The notes under the pieces were generated by a model. That model saw only the letters and a program-made list of their open reading frames with translations, was not told the origin of the DNA and did no database searches. The translations under genes were made by a program, and so were the position numbers. From Chryseobacterium gleum (GTDB taxonomy: Bacteria > Bacteroidota > Bacteroidia > Flavobacteriales_D > Crocinitomicaceae), in assembly GCA_945888625.1 (NCBI GenBank), contig CAMDAH010000014.1, positions 1 through 60,094 of the forward strand: a DNA stretch of 60,094 nucleotides, read 5' to 3'. This document shows positions 8,388 through 16,282 of this stretch, in pieces. The number at the start of each line of letters is the position of its first letter. The stretch's first letter is position 1.

Positions 8388-9637
8388 AAACGTTTATCGC
8401 TCTGTTGTTAATTCAATTCAATTTATCTGCACAAACGTGGCAAGAGGTAAATATTAATTACAATGCGAGATCTATGGCTATCAATCCATATGATTCAACT
8501 ATATGGTTTGTTAAAAAATACCCTGCTCACATGGATCAGAACGGAGTATTAATAGAATACAATACTTCTTTGGTCCCTATTTTTAATTTTGTTGATTTCA
8601 CTTGCAGCAAACCTGTATTCACTTCCAATGCAACTTATGCTTATACCAATGGAGCAAATTTCTTTTATAAATTTAATGGAACCACATTTGAAAAGATATA
8701 TTTGCCAGGCAATCAAACTATGTTTTTTAATATGTCGGCATTTGATGATACCTTGTATTTAAACTGCAGTAATCCAACTCAAACTTTAATGTACTATCAA
8801 GATCAACTGGTTGGACAATCAGCCATTGAATCTTTTAGACTTCGAAAGGGCCAATCGACCTTTTATTCATCCTATAATATTGCAACTGTTAATCTCAATT
8901 TCAGCCAAAATCAATTTCAATACTTTTATAATTGTCCCAATAATCACCAAATAAATGATTTAAACGTCAAACCGGGCACAGACACTTTGTATTTTACATC
9001 AATTGATAAAATTTATACGGCATCTTTATCATCAATTGTTGACAGCATTACCCCTTTTAACTCAACTCAAATGCCATTAGGTCATCTTATCACGTTTCGA
9101 TTTGATTTAGGAGATAATATTTGGACTTTATTTGGCGATTCCAATTGCAACTTAGTTAACCACTATACCAAGCAGATCTCTAACTATAATGTTGCTACTC
9201 AAACATGGGATCAAACAATTAATGTTTCAACTCTATTAACACCATATCCTGAATTGAATCCCAACATGATTGCTGGACAGATTGAAATTGATCCTTACAA
9301 TAATGTTTGGTTATTATTATATATTAACAATATAACCAAGTACTTCCTTATGCCACAAGGAGATGTGCCTTCATGGGTAGGTGTGAACGAGACACCTGGG
9401 TTATTTCATGTGTCATGCTATCCAAATCCTACAAATCAATTGCTGAACATTGAATTGCCTAACACAACAAATGAAAATATTCAAATTTTTGATGTCACAG
9501 GAAAACTAGTTCGAGAATTCAAAAACAATAATTTGGCATTTCAAACAGATATAAGCTTATTTGATGATGGGATATATACTATTCGTTTTTCAATAAATGG
9601 AAAAGAATTAACTAAGAGATTTATTGTCCAAAAATGA
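8384..9637 (+). CDS. T9SS-secreted hypothetical protein
   Basis: The 417-residue product starts at the ATG overlapping the subtilase stop (ATGA); an ATG four codons earlier is possible. Signal peptide MKTFIALLLIQFNLSAQ is followed by a body rich in aromatic and asparagine strands, like a propeller or two-component-regulator-type sensor repeat, without a recognisable motif. The C-terminus is a type A sorting domain (CYPNPTNQLLNIEL to TKRFIVQK). It is translationally coupled to the protease, so the two are probably co-secreted. This is the last gene of module B; leader fragment C follows. Confidence 0.85.
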   Translation: MKTFIALLLIQFNLSAQTWQEVNINYNARSMAINPYDSTIWFVKKYPAHMDQNGVLIEYNTSLVPIFNFVDFTCSKPVFTSNATYAYTNGANFFYKFNGTTFEKIYLPGNQTMFFNMSAFDDTLYLNCSNPTQTLMYYQDQLVGQSAIESFRLRKGQSTFYSSYNIATVNLNFSQNQFQYFYNCPNNHQINDLNVKPGTDTLYFTSIDKIYTASLSSIVDSITPFNSTQMPLGHLITFRFDLGDNIWTLFGDSNCNLVNHYTKQISNYNVATQTWDQTINVSTLLTPYPELNPNMIAGQIEIDPYNNVWLLLYINNITKYFLMPQGDVPSWVGVNETPGLFHVSCYPNPTNQLLNIELPNTTNENIQIFDVTGKLVREFKNNNLAFQTDISLFDDGIYTIRFSINGKELTKRFIVQK

Positions 9638-9722
9638 AAAAGCCCGGTTCAGCCAATAAGCGCTAGAAAATCAATGTAAACTTTACAATCGAAAACGATT
9701 TATAATCCTGATAAAAAATTGG

Positions 9723-9759
9723 GACAAACGCCTATTTTTAAAATCATGATGGAACCTAT
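9723..9759 (+). repeat. partial leader repeat, copy C (core only)
   Basis: The first ~37 bases of leader copies A and B occur again here, from gacaaacgcc to ggaacctat. Weaker similarity continues for another ten or so bases and also extends some bases upstream toward copy A. The rest of the leader is missing; instead an open frame resembling the end of a gene follows. The same core therefore marks three junctions: before module A, before module B and after module B. Confidence 0.75.
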
Positions 9760-9888
9760 GTCATTGGTCCGGATTCCTCAAGTATTTCTTATGGTACCCA
9801 CAACATTCAACTCCAAAAGGTAGCCTACAGTGCAAAGCGAACCTTTGGAAAGGAGCGACATGATAGCATTACTTTGCGGGTTGATTAA
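9751..9888 (+). pseudogene. 3' remnant of an unknown gene
   Basis: The frame is open for 46 codons and ends at TAA (9886-9888). It reads like a protein C-terminus (for example THNIQLQKVAYSAKRTFGKE and HDSITLRVD), with higher GC and more balanced codons than the surrounding intergenic DNA. No start codon or upstream body exists, and the frame begins exactly where leader fragment C ends. I interpret it as the tail of a gene whose 5' part was removed when the module was inserted or rearranged. Family unknown. Confidence 0.45.
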
Positions 9889-9975
9889 AAAATTATAGAA
9901 TTTTAGTTTAATAATAACCACCCCTTTACGCGCGATTTTTCGTTACCTTCAACGAGGAGTACTGCAAAATTGAAT

Positions 9976-10527
9976 ATGCTAAAGGAAGAATGGATTGCTG
10001 GATCAATGAAATTAGACCGTAAGAGTCAATTGGCTTTGTACAATTATTGTTTTCCTGAATTAAAGAAAGCCGCACGAAAATTTTTCAGCACTGATGTGGA
10101 ACTTATGCATGTCATTAATGGTTCTTTCATTAAAATCATTGAAAACCTTCATAAGTACGAACCTATTAACTTCAACGCTTGGATTAAGCGAATTTGCACC
10201 AATGAATCCATAGATTACCTCCGAAAAAACAAAAAATACAAAGAAACCTTTCTCATCAAAGCGTCAGAAGGAATAAACGAACCTTTCGAAGCGCCTTCTA
10301 TTGAAACGAGCATAGAAAATGAGCACCTTGAATCTCTTTTACTTCAACTGAATACCCCTTGTCGGATCGTATTTAATCTATTTGCCCTTGAAGGATTTTC
10401 GCATAAAGAAATAAGCCAATCCCTCGGGATTACCGTGGAGACCTCAAAATGGCATACCAAAATGGCCCGCAAAAAACTAAAAGACTTACTTGCAAACACT
10501 AAAAAAAAAATTATTAACCATGGATAA
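9976..10527 (+). CDS. ECF-type RNA polymerase sigma factor
   Basis: The 183-residue product starts at ATG 9976 (an in-frame TTG at 9970 is the alternative, closer to the gaggag at about 9954). Region 2 is visible in SFIKIIENLHKYEP and WIKRICTNESIDYLRKNKKY, and region 4 in CRIVFNLFALEGFSHKEISQ followed by TSKWHTKMARKKLKDLL, the helix-turn-helix that reads the -35 element. It overlaps the next gene, a membrane-anchored protein, by 8 bases. That arrangement is common in Bacteroidota and suggests the partner senses or restrains the sigma factor. No classical zinc anti-sigma domain is seen. Confidence 0.88.
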   Translation: MLKEEWIAGSMKLDRKSQLALYNYCFPELKKAARKFFSTDVELMHVINGSFIKIIENLHKYEPINFNAWIKRICTNESIDYLRKNKKYKETFLIKASEGINEPFEAPSIETSIENEHLESLLLQLNTPCRIVFNLFALEGFSHKEISQSLGITVETSKWHTKMARKKLKDLLANTKKKIINHG

Positions 10528-11797
10528 AAAGGCTGACGATTCTAATTCATTTAATCAAATTCCGGAAAACTACCTAACTGACTTAAACCTGCGCTTGGAT
10601 GCCTTGGAAAAAAAACGCAAGCGTAAGCGCATTTTCTACATATGGTTTCCTATCCTGCTGCTATTTGGGATTGGCTTAGGCATGTATCAATCACTTAGAC
10701 CTAATTTGCCGACGACAAAAGTTTCTGTAGTCAAAGCGCTTCCCCTGGTTTCTCCTACAACTCCCGATTCAACCCGCAATTCAACTCCCAATTCAACGTA
10801 TAAATCAACTCCCGATTCAACTCAGAAATCAATACAGAAACCAAACAGCCTAAGCAGACACCTTGAACCTACTCCTAAAACTTCCATTCCTTCCAAACGA
10901 ACTGAGAGTGCAACACCATTGAATATCGAAACACAGCGCAAAGATTCCATCCCCTATACTTCTGATGACACTGAAATTGCGGCAGAGGGACATAAAGCTG
11001 AAAAAGTAGCAGTTGCACACATCGATTCCACTTTTTCCAAGATCGAAATATCTCCACAACAAAGTGAATTCAGGATTCCCTTCCGAGAAATACCCCCGAT
11101 TACTTTGCACCGCATTGGCTTTTTCACATGGCCCATCTTAGAGACCTCGCAAGCAAGTAAAACGGAAGTTTCTTGGCAGCATATGCTCGGATTTTCCAGC
11201 GGTGTGAGCGGGATCATTTCCTCCTTTACTCCGATGGAAAACCCCATAAGTTCGTTTTTAAATGCTACCTACGTCGATTATAAAAGCTATGCCCAAGCAC
11301 GAAAAGAAGCAGAGCGCGCTACTAGTTCCTTGGATTTATCGGTATTTTATCGGCAACAAGCCAAACATTGGTTTTATCAAGTGGGGATCGCCTATAATGA
11401 ATGGGGTGAACAAATTGTATATCCGTTCAATTCAATTGATGGAACCAACCGCTACCGTTACCTCAACATCCCTATCTTTGCGGGCTATCAATGGACCAAA
11501 AACAAAGTGAGTCTGAGTCCAATGCTGGGACTATCTGCTGGAATTAAACTGAGCGGAAGAGGGTACTATCTAATGCCTAATGGCGGTGTAGACATCGTTG
11601 AAGCACAAACTTTTTCTACTTCCGGTATCGCACAAATCGAATTGGCGTATCACCTGAATCCATTCATTTTCCATTTTACCCCTGGCATTCGTAGCTCCAT
11701 TGGTTCCCCTGTAAAATCGGCGGTTACAAAAAATAGCTACCAAGCGATTGGATGCCAAATCGGGTTTATTTATCTTTTGGAGCATAAAAGAAAGTGA
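10520..11797 (+). CDS. single-TM protein with outer-membrane-barrel-like domain, sigma-factor partner
   Basis: Starting at ATG 10520 the product has 425 residues. A basic cytoplasmic N-terminal segment of about 40 residues ends KKRKRKR and is followed by one membrane helix (FYIWFPILLLFGIGLGMY). A low-complexity Thr/Pro/Ser linker with tandem repeats comes next, then a C-terminal domain of alternating strands typical of PorT-type outer-membrane beta-barrels (FYQVGIAYNEWGEQIV, YRYLNIPIFAGYQW, ending GCQIGFIYLLEHKRK). Location right behind an ECF sigma gene, with an 8-base overlap, makes it a candidate anti-sigma or signal-transducing partner. GC content is higher than in the modules to its left, so the ancestral backbone may resume here. 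Confidence 0.82.
   Translation: MDKKADDSNSFNQIPENYLTDLNLRLDALEKKRKRKRIFYIWFPILLLFGIGLGMYQSLRPNLPTTKVSVVKALPLVSPTTPDSTRNSTPNSTYKSTPDSTQKSIQKPNSLSRHLEPTPKTSIPSKRTESATPLNIETQRKDSIPYTSDDTEIAAEGHKAEKVAVAHIDSTFSKIEISPQQSEFRIPFREIPPITLHRIGFFTWPILETSQASKTEVSWQHMLGFSSGVSGIISSFTPMENPISSFLNATYVDYKSYAQARKEAERATSSLDLSVFYRQQAKHWFYQVGIAYNEWGEQIVYPFNSIDGTNRYRYLNIPIFAGYQWTKNKVSLSPMLGLSAGIKLSGRGYYLMPNGGVDIVEAQTFSTSGIAQIELAYHLNPFIFHFTPGIRSSIGSPVKSAVTKNSYQAIGCQIGFIYLLEHKRK
10760..10831 (+). repeat. three tandem 24-bp coding repeats
   Basis: Units at 10760, 10784 and 10808 each begin actcccgattca or a one-base variant and encode Thr-Pro-Asp/Asn-Ser-Thr-x-x-Ser. They form the linker after the membrane helix of the sigma-partner protein. 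Perfect multiples of three mean copy number can change without shifting the frame. Confidence 0.8.
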
Positions 11798-11835
11798 ATC
11801 CCCCCTTTTACTCGATGAGTTGCGTTTAGTAGAAT

Positions 11836-11845
11836 GTTGGCAGAA
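11836..11845 (+). other. left end of gene cassette 1 (GTT boundary)
   Basis: GTTGGCAGAA here is the exact reverse complement of TTCTGCCAAC at 12305-12314. In integron cassettes the first bases after the G^TT crossover pair with the R'' box of the cassette's own attC, which is the relation seen here. Upstream there is no attC arm, so the insertion point looks like a secondary GTT site. Confidence 0.55.
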
Positions 11846-12433
11846 ATATTAACGCAACCTTTCAAAGAAAAAAATATCTATTAAAAATATAAAATTATGA
11901 AAACAAAAATTTTAGCGTTAGCGGTGATTATTTTTACAGTAATTTCTTGTTCAAAGAATGACGACGATACTTCAAATAATTCGTTGAAAGGAACTTGGAA
12001 ATTAACTGAAGTATTAGCTGACCCTGGAGACGGCAGTGGAACATTTAACTTGGTTAATAGCAATAAGAATTTGATATTTAGTAATAGTGGAAACCTAAGC
12101 TCAAATGGAGCAATTTGTGATATGTCAATTGAAACAAATGTAAGTTCAACAGGAACATATTCAGAAGTTACTGCTACAATTAATTCAACTAATTGTCCAA
12201 ATAACACAATAAAATATGAATTAAATGGAAACACATTAATTTTAATTTATCCATGTATTGAAGCATGTAAAGCAAAATATACCAGAGTACAATAAGAAAA
12301 ATACTTCTGCCAACATGGGTTTTGCAAAAGCTGGGCTTCAGTGCTAAGTTAAACATTTGGATTTCTAATAAACTTTAGTGCTAAATTTGAACATTTGTAC
12401 TTCTAATCCCAGCCTTCGCAAAGCCCCAAAACG
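11837..12433 (+). mobile_element. putative integron-type gene cassette 1
   Basis: The segment from G^TTGGCA (11836) to G^TTATGC (12433) holds one ORF and a long attC-like palindrome, with cassette-end complementarity over 10 bp. No integrase gene is visible in the window, so this would be a cassette without its integrase. The classification rests on architecture only. Confidence 0.5.
11897..12295 (+). CDS. lipocalin-like small lipoprotein
   Basis: The 132-residue product has a lipoprotein signal (LAVIIFTVISC, lipid-attachment Cys18) followed by SKNDDD. Acidic residues right after the Cys are a Bacteroidota surface-export signal. The mature part, LKGTWKLTEVLADPGDGSG through YELNGNTLILIYPC to KYTRV, matches the pattern of Bacteroidota lipocalin-like lipoproteins: a GTWKLT start and a NGNTL strand near the end. 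It has four cysteines in the mature domain. It is the only gene of putative cassette 1 and stands in the same direction as the neighbouring genes. A ligand cannot be deduced. Confidence 0.75.
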   Translation: MKTKILALAVIIFTVISCSKNDDDTSNNSLKGTWKLTEVLADPGDGSGTFNLVNSNKNLIFSNSGNLSSNGAICDMSIETNVSSTGTYSEVTATINSTNCPNNTIKYELNGNTLILIYPCIEACKAKYTRVQ

Positions 12434-12441
12434 TTATGCGT
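12305..12441 (+). other. attC-like recombination site (long imperfect palindrome)
   Basis: Outer R'' box TGCCAAC (12308-12314) and R' box GTTATGC (12433-12439) flank inner arms 12317-12335 and 12408-12426, which match at 16 of 19 positions when one is reverse-complemented. The ~70-bp centre contains two near-identical direct repeats beginning gtgctaa. Total length about 135 bp, within the range of long attC sites. R' GTTATGC deviates slightly from the GTTRRRY consensus. Confidence 0.6.
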
Positions 12442-13384
12442 AATAAATAGAGCAACATGATTAATATTTGGACTACATTTTCACTTTTAATATCATTAAA
12501 TCTTTATTGCCAAAATTTGGTTCCGAATTATTCATTTGAAGAATATTGGAATTGTCCATACGAACCGGGCCAATTATCATTCGCCACTCCATGGACAGCA
12601 CCTTCATTAGGTACATCAGATTTCTTTCATGAATGTTTTGGGCCCTGTGACCCTTTTTTTAGTGACCCAATTTGTGTTCCTACGAATATTTTTGGCTATC
12701 AATATGCTCGAACTGGGCTAGGTTATGCTGGCATATATGTTTACGAAAACACTAATTATCGCGAATATTTGCAGTGCCCACTCATATCCACACTTCAAGC
12801 AGGTGAAATATACGAGGTGAAATTTTATGTTTCACTTCCTGATTTTGTATTTCCTTGTGCTTCAGAAATTGGAATTAGTTTTCAAAATGCAAGTATTTTT
12901 CAATCAACTAACCAGCCAATCAATGCATTAACTTCGATATTTCCTTCTACACCATTGATTAATGACACAATAAATTGGACTCTAATTTCAGGAGATTACG
13001 TGGCTAATGGTTCTGAAGACCATTTAATAATTGGAAATTTCAATGATAATGCAAATACAATTTATGCGGGTGAATGTGGCTTTTACTATGCTTATTATTT
13101 CATAGATGATGTATCCGTAATGCTTAAAGGAAATTCAAATACTTCCGAAATCACCAATTCAAAAATGAGTATTTACCCTAATCCATCTATTGATTTACTT
13201 AATGTTAATGGAATTTCATTCAAAGAATCAGTTGAATATAAAATTTCAAACCAATTTGGCGTAGTCGTTACTTCCAGTACCATTTTTCAAAACAAAATAG
13301 ATATAAGCACACTAGATAAAGGCCTATTTTTCCTTTCTATCGAAGGATTTACTCTTAAATTCATTAAAAACTAAAACGCATAAC
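12434..13384 (+). mobile_element. putative integron-type gene cassette 2
   Basis: The cassette starts at G^TTATGCGT (12433-12441). Its gene is followed at once by ACGCATAAC (13376-13384), the exact 9-bp reverse complement, as expected for the R'' box of its own attC. The 3' half of this second attC is not recognisable, so the right boundary is uncertain. Confidence 0.5.
12457..13374 (+). CDS. T9SS-secreted protein of cassette 2
   Basis: The 305-residue product has a signal peptide (MINIWTTFSLLISLNLYCQ), then LVPNYSFEEYWNCPYEPGQ, a start typical of Bacteroidota surface proteins with a carbohydrate-binding-like beta-sandwich. The domain closes with YYFIDDVSV at about residue 220. A type A sorting domain follows (SIYPNPSIDLLNVNG to LKFIKN). 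The mature protein is rich in cysteine. The ORF fills almost the whole cassette: it starts 24 bp after the left boundary and ends 2 bp before the R''-like box. Likely exported and attached at the surface; ligand unknown. Confidence 0.8.
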   Translation: MINIWTTFSLLISLNLYCQNLVPNYSFEEYWNCPYEPGQLSFATPWTAPSLGTSDFFHECFGPCDPFFSDPICVPTNIFGYQYARTGLGYAGIYVYENTNYREYLQCPLISTLQAGEIYEVKFYVSLPDFVFPCASEIGISFQNASIFQSTNQPINALTSIFPSTPLINDTINWTLISGDYVANGSEDHLIIGNFNDNANTIYAGECGFYYAYYFIDDVSVMLKGNSNTSEITNSKMSIYPNPSIDLLNVNGISFKESVEYKISNQFGVVVTSSTIFQNKIDISTLDKGLFFLSIEGFTLKFIKN

Positions 13385-13452
13385 ACTTGTTTGGCTACAT
13401 GCCTTCGATCTCGCTTCGAAAAAACGATACAGAAACCATTAAAAAAAGAAAT

Positions 13453-14394
13453 ATGAAGACATCAAGATTTATCCTGACAATTTTCGTGTTGACAATTTAT
13501 ACGAGTTGCAACGGAAAATCTAACGAAATTGAACAAACAGTTAATGCTGTTATTGGCGACATTAGTTTCATGGAAACATTTGGTCAACAACCGACCAACG
13601 AAACAGATGAAAACAAAAGACTTCAGACGCATTTAAAGTATGTTGAGAAACTTTTGAGACGTAAGAACACCTCATCACTAACCAAAGATCAAAAAAAAAA
13701 TAGACTTAAAATGCTTGACTTACTCCACGAGTATTGGACAGCAGGTGTGTTTCCAAAAAATTATGATTATCCAGACCAACGAATTCCCTGCTTTATTGAT
13801 AAGGACGGAAATATCTGTGCAGTTGGTTATTTAATTGAACAAACTGCTGGTCGACAAACTGCAGAAGAAATTAATTCAAAGTTTAAATACGAGTATTTAC
13901 TTGCTATGAACGACCAAACAGTTGACAGTTGGATTCAATCCAGCGGACTAACAAAAGAAGAATGTGCCATGGTTCAACCAACTTACGGATCTACTCCGAC
14001 AGACATAATTACACCTGCTTATAGCATTTCATCATCTTTAATTTGCGGACTAAATTTGTCGCTAAATACAATCAATGGAATTCAAATTTCTAAAGGAGCT
14101 AACAGCAAGATAATTCCAATTTTAGGACTAATTACAGGTGTAGGTCAAATTACGCTTGGTACATTAAACTATCCAAAAGAGCAAATAACTTGGGGCGGAA
14201 CATATGTAAATCCTGGACAAAGGAATCTTACATTAATTAACATTGGACTTGGAACAGCCACCATGATATTAAGCAGTTGGAATTTAATAACCAACATAAA
14301 ACCAAAAGAAAAATCATTGTCCTGGAACATATATAGTTTTCCAACACAGAACAGTAACATGGGACTTGGCTTAAGCTTGACAAAGCGACTATGA
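13453..14394 (+). CDS. hypothetical lipoprotein with CAVGYL motif
   Basis: Starting at ATG 13453 (an in-frame upstream TTG at 13387 is rejected) the product has 313 residues. The lipoprotein signal ends IYTSC with Cys at about 18. A helical region contains LLDLLHEYWTAGVFPKN, then the motif RIPCFIDKDGNICAVGYLI. I know this motif only as recurrent in uncharacterised Bacteroidota and myxobacterial proteins. The C-terminal third has two or three hydrophobic segments (for example ILGLITGVGQITLG and IGLGTATMILSSWNLI). It follows the truncated attC-like site, so it may be a third cassette gene, but no right-end attC is found after it. Confidence 0.65.
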   Translation: MKTSRFILTIFVLTIYTSCNGKSNEIEQTVNAVIGDISFMETFGQQPTNETDENKRLQTHLKYVEKLLRRKNTSSLTKDQKKNRLKMLDLLHEYWTAGVFPKNYDYPDQRIPCFIDKDGNICAVGYLIEQTAGRQTAEEINSKFKYEYLLAMNDQTVDSWIQSSGLTKEECAMVQPTYGSTPTDIITPAYSISSSLICGLNLSLNTINGIQISKGANSKIIPILGLITGVGQITLGTLNYPKEQITWGGTYVNPGQRNLTLINIGLGTATMILSSWNLITNIKPKEKSLSWNIYSFPTQNSNMGLGLSLTKRL

Positions 14395-14521
14395 CAAGAA
14401 AAACGAGCCATAATAGCAGAACTCAAAAACAGTTTAATCGCTCCTTTAGTTAGGTCAAGCGGTTGATTTAAATTAATACTAATTTGAGTTATTTATAATT
14501 AAAAATTTAAAATTGACTAGT

Positions 14522-16120
14522 ATGAAATACGTATTCTCACTTTTTATAATTTGCTTTTTGTTCAACTTCAATTCAAATTCGCAAATAAATTCAACATTTC
14601 TAGCGCATAATAATGTTTCTGCACATATATCAGACGCTGGCACATACTTTACAAATTTTGTAAACCAAGGAATGGGATATGAGGTGCCCAAAGGATCAGG
14701 TATACAAGCAATTTACTCAACACAATTTTGGTTTGCCGGTAAAGATGGACTCGACAGTTTGCATTTTGTTCAAGGTGGCGCACCTTCACAGGGAAGAGAT
14801 ATCTTCAACGGTCCTTTTTCTGGTGCAGGAACATATACTTCGCCTGAATATCAAACCGCATGGAGTAATTCGATGTGGAGCATTTGTCAATCAGACATTG
14901 ATCAATATAAATTGTGGTGGGGTTGTAATGCCGGAATTATTACAGCGGGTTGTGGCTCTATTAATCCACCTTCGAACGAGGCTCTGCAAACAATTTATGA
15001 TTGGCCTGCTCATGGAGATGTTTCTTCAGGACAATCCTTTTATTTAGCACCTTTTTATGATTATGATGCTGATGGAATATATGACCCAAATAATGGTGAT
15101 TATCCTATTATCAAAGGATGTTGCGCAACGTATTTAATACAAAATGATGTTGCCGAAGGACATTCTTATACCAACACAGATTCCATCGGCATTGAATTAC
15201 ATATTATGTTTTATCAATATCAAACATGGGATTATTTAAATGATGTGACTTTTATCGATATTAAGGCAATAAATCGAGGTGGAATAAATTATCCTGAATT
15301 TGCTCACAGCATATTTGTTGATGCAGATCTTGGTTATTATGGCGATGACTTCTTCGGATGTGATTCAGTAAACAATGTCATGTATTTTTATAATGCAGAT
15401 AATAATGATGATGAAGGGTTTCCAGCATCTGGATATGGAATAGATCCCCCGGCACTTGGGATTGTCAGCTTAAAAGAGGAAATGACTTCTTGTGCCTATT
15501 TCATGAATGGAGGCGGTAACTTAGTCTCTGAAAAGTGGAATATTATGAATGGCTTACAATTTTTAGGTAATCCATGGTTAAACCCTTTTAGTAATGAGAC
15601 TCAATTTGTTTATTCTGGTAACCCAAATATTACGTCAGAATGGAGTGAAATAAGTAATGGCAATCCTTCAGGAGATCGCAGAGGAATTTCGTCAACATCT
15701 ATCGGCGCTTTTAACATTGGAGACACTTTATTTCAATCTTATGCCATCGTATATGCTAGAGAAGGAAATAACCTAGCAAATGTTCAATCAATTATTGATT
15801 TAGCTTCTGATGTAAAGACATTTTTTGATAACGAATCAAACGTTCCATGTATTAACGGAACATGGAATGTTCTCGAACTTGAAAGTCTCCAAATAGAAAT
15901 TGCACCAAATCCATCTAGTGGCATTTTCTATATATCAAGTGCGAAAGAGAAGCTAACATCAATAGTTGTTTATAATAATCAAGGGAAAATTGTTAAAGTG
16001 ATTAACCCCTTCTGTTTTGATCAAATCGAGCTCGATTTAAGCAATCAAAGCAATGGTTTTTACTTGATACATATAAAAAGTGAGAAAGGAATCTCAGTTC
16101 AAAAAATAATCATTGAATAA
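14522..16120 (+). CDS. T9SS-secreted hypothetical protein, paralogue 1
   Basis: Starting at ATG 14522 the product has 532 residues: signal peptide (MKYVFSLFIICFLFNFNSNSQ), a long beta-rich domain and a type A sorting domain (IAPNPSSGIFYISS to VQKIIIE). Landmarks are LAHNNVSAHISDAGTYF near the N-terminus, GYEVPKGSG, and the calcium-site-like DYDADGIYDPNNGDYP at about residue 185. The second gene downstream has the same order of landmarks, so the two form a tandem duplication with strong divergence. Probable cell-surface or secreted protein. I recognise no enzyme motif. Confidence 0.82.
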   Translation: MKYVFSLFIICFLFNFNSNSQINSTFLAHNNVSAHISDAGTYFTNFVNQGMGYEVPKGSGIQAIYSTQFWFAGKDGLDSLHFVQGGAPSQGRDIFNGPFSGAGTYTSPEYQTAWSNSMWSICQSDIDQYKLWWGCNAGIITAGCGSINPPSNEALQTIYDWPAHGDVSSGQSFYLAPFYDYDADGIYDPNNGDYPIIKGCCATYLIQNDVAEGHSYTNTDSIGIELHIMFYQYQTWDYLNDVTFIDIKAINRGGINYPEFAHSIFVDADLGYYGDDFFGCDSVNNVMYFYNADNNDDEGFPASGYGIDPPALGIVSLKEEMTSCAYFMNGGGNLVSEKWNIMNGLQFLGNPWLNPFSNETQFVYSGNPNITSEWSEISNGNPSGDRRGISSTSIGAFNIGDTLFQSYAIVYAREGNNLANVQSIIDLASDVKTFFDNESNVPCINGTWNVLELESLQIEIAPNPSSGIFYISSAKEKLTSIVVYNNQGKIVKVINPFCFDQIELDLSNQSNGFYLIHIKSEKGISVQKIIIE

Positions 16121-16282
16121 ATTAAAAGTCCCCAGGAAGGGTTAGCGCCATGCCTATGGCTAGCTTCAAAAAACCACTATTTATGACAGAAAATAATACA
16201 ACTCCTTAACGATAATTTATTTAAAATGTCGGCAGGTCGCCAAACGCCAAGCCCGAAACTTACCTTCACTAAACCATACCTC

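Noticed and set aside
14395..14521. Possible attC site after the CAVGYL lipoprotein gene (GTTAGGT at about 14,450)
   Set aside because: No complementary R'' box and no palindromic arms were found; a single GTTRRRY match is expected by chance.
16140..16180. Possible terminator hairpin (GCCAT/ATGGC) between the T9SS paralogues
   Set aside because: Only a five-pair stem with no T tract; too weak to call.
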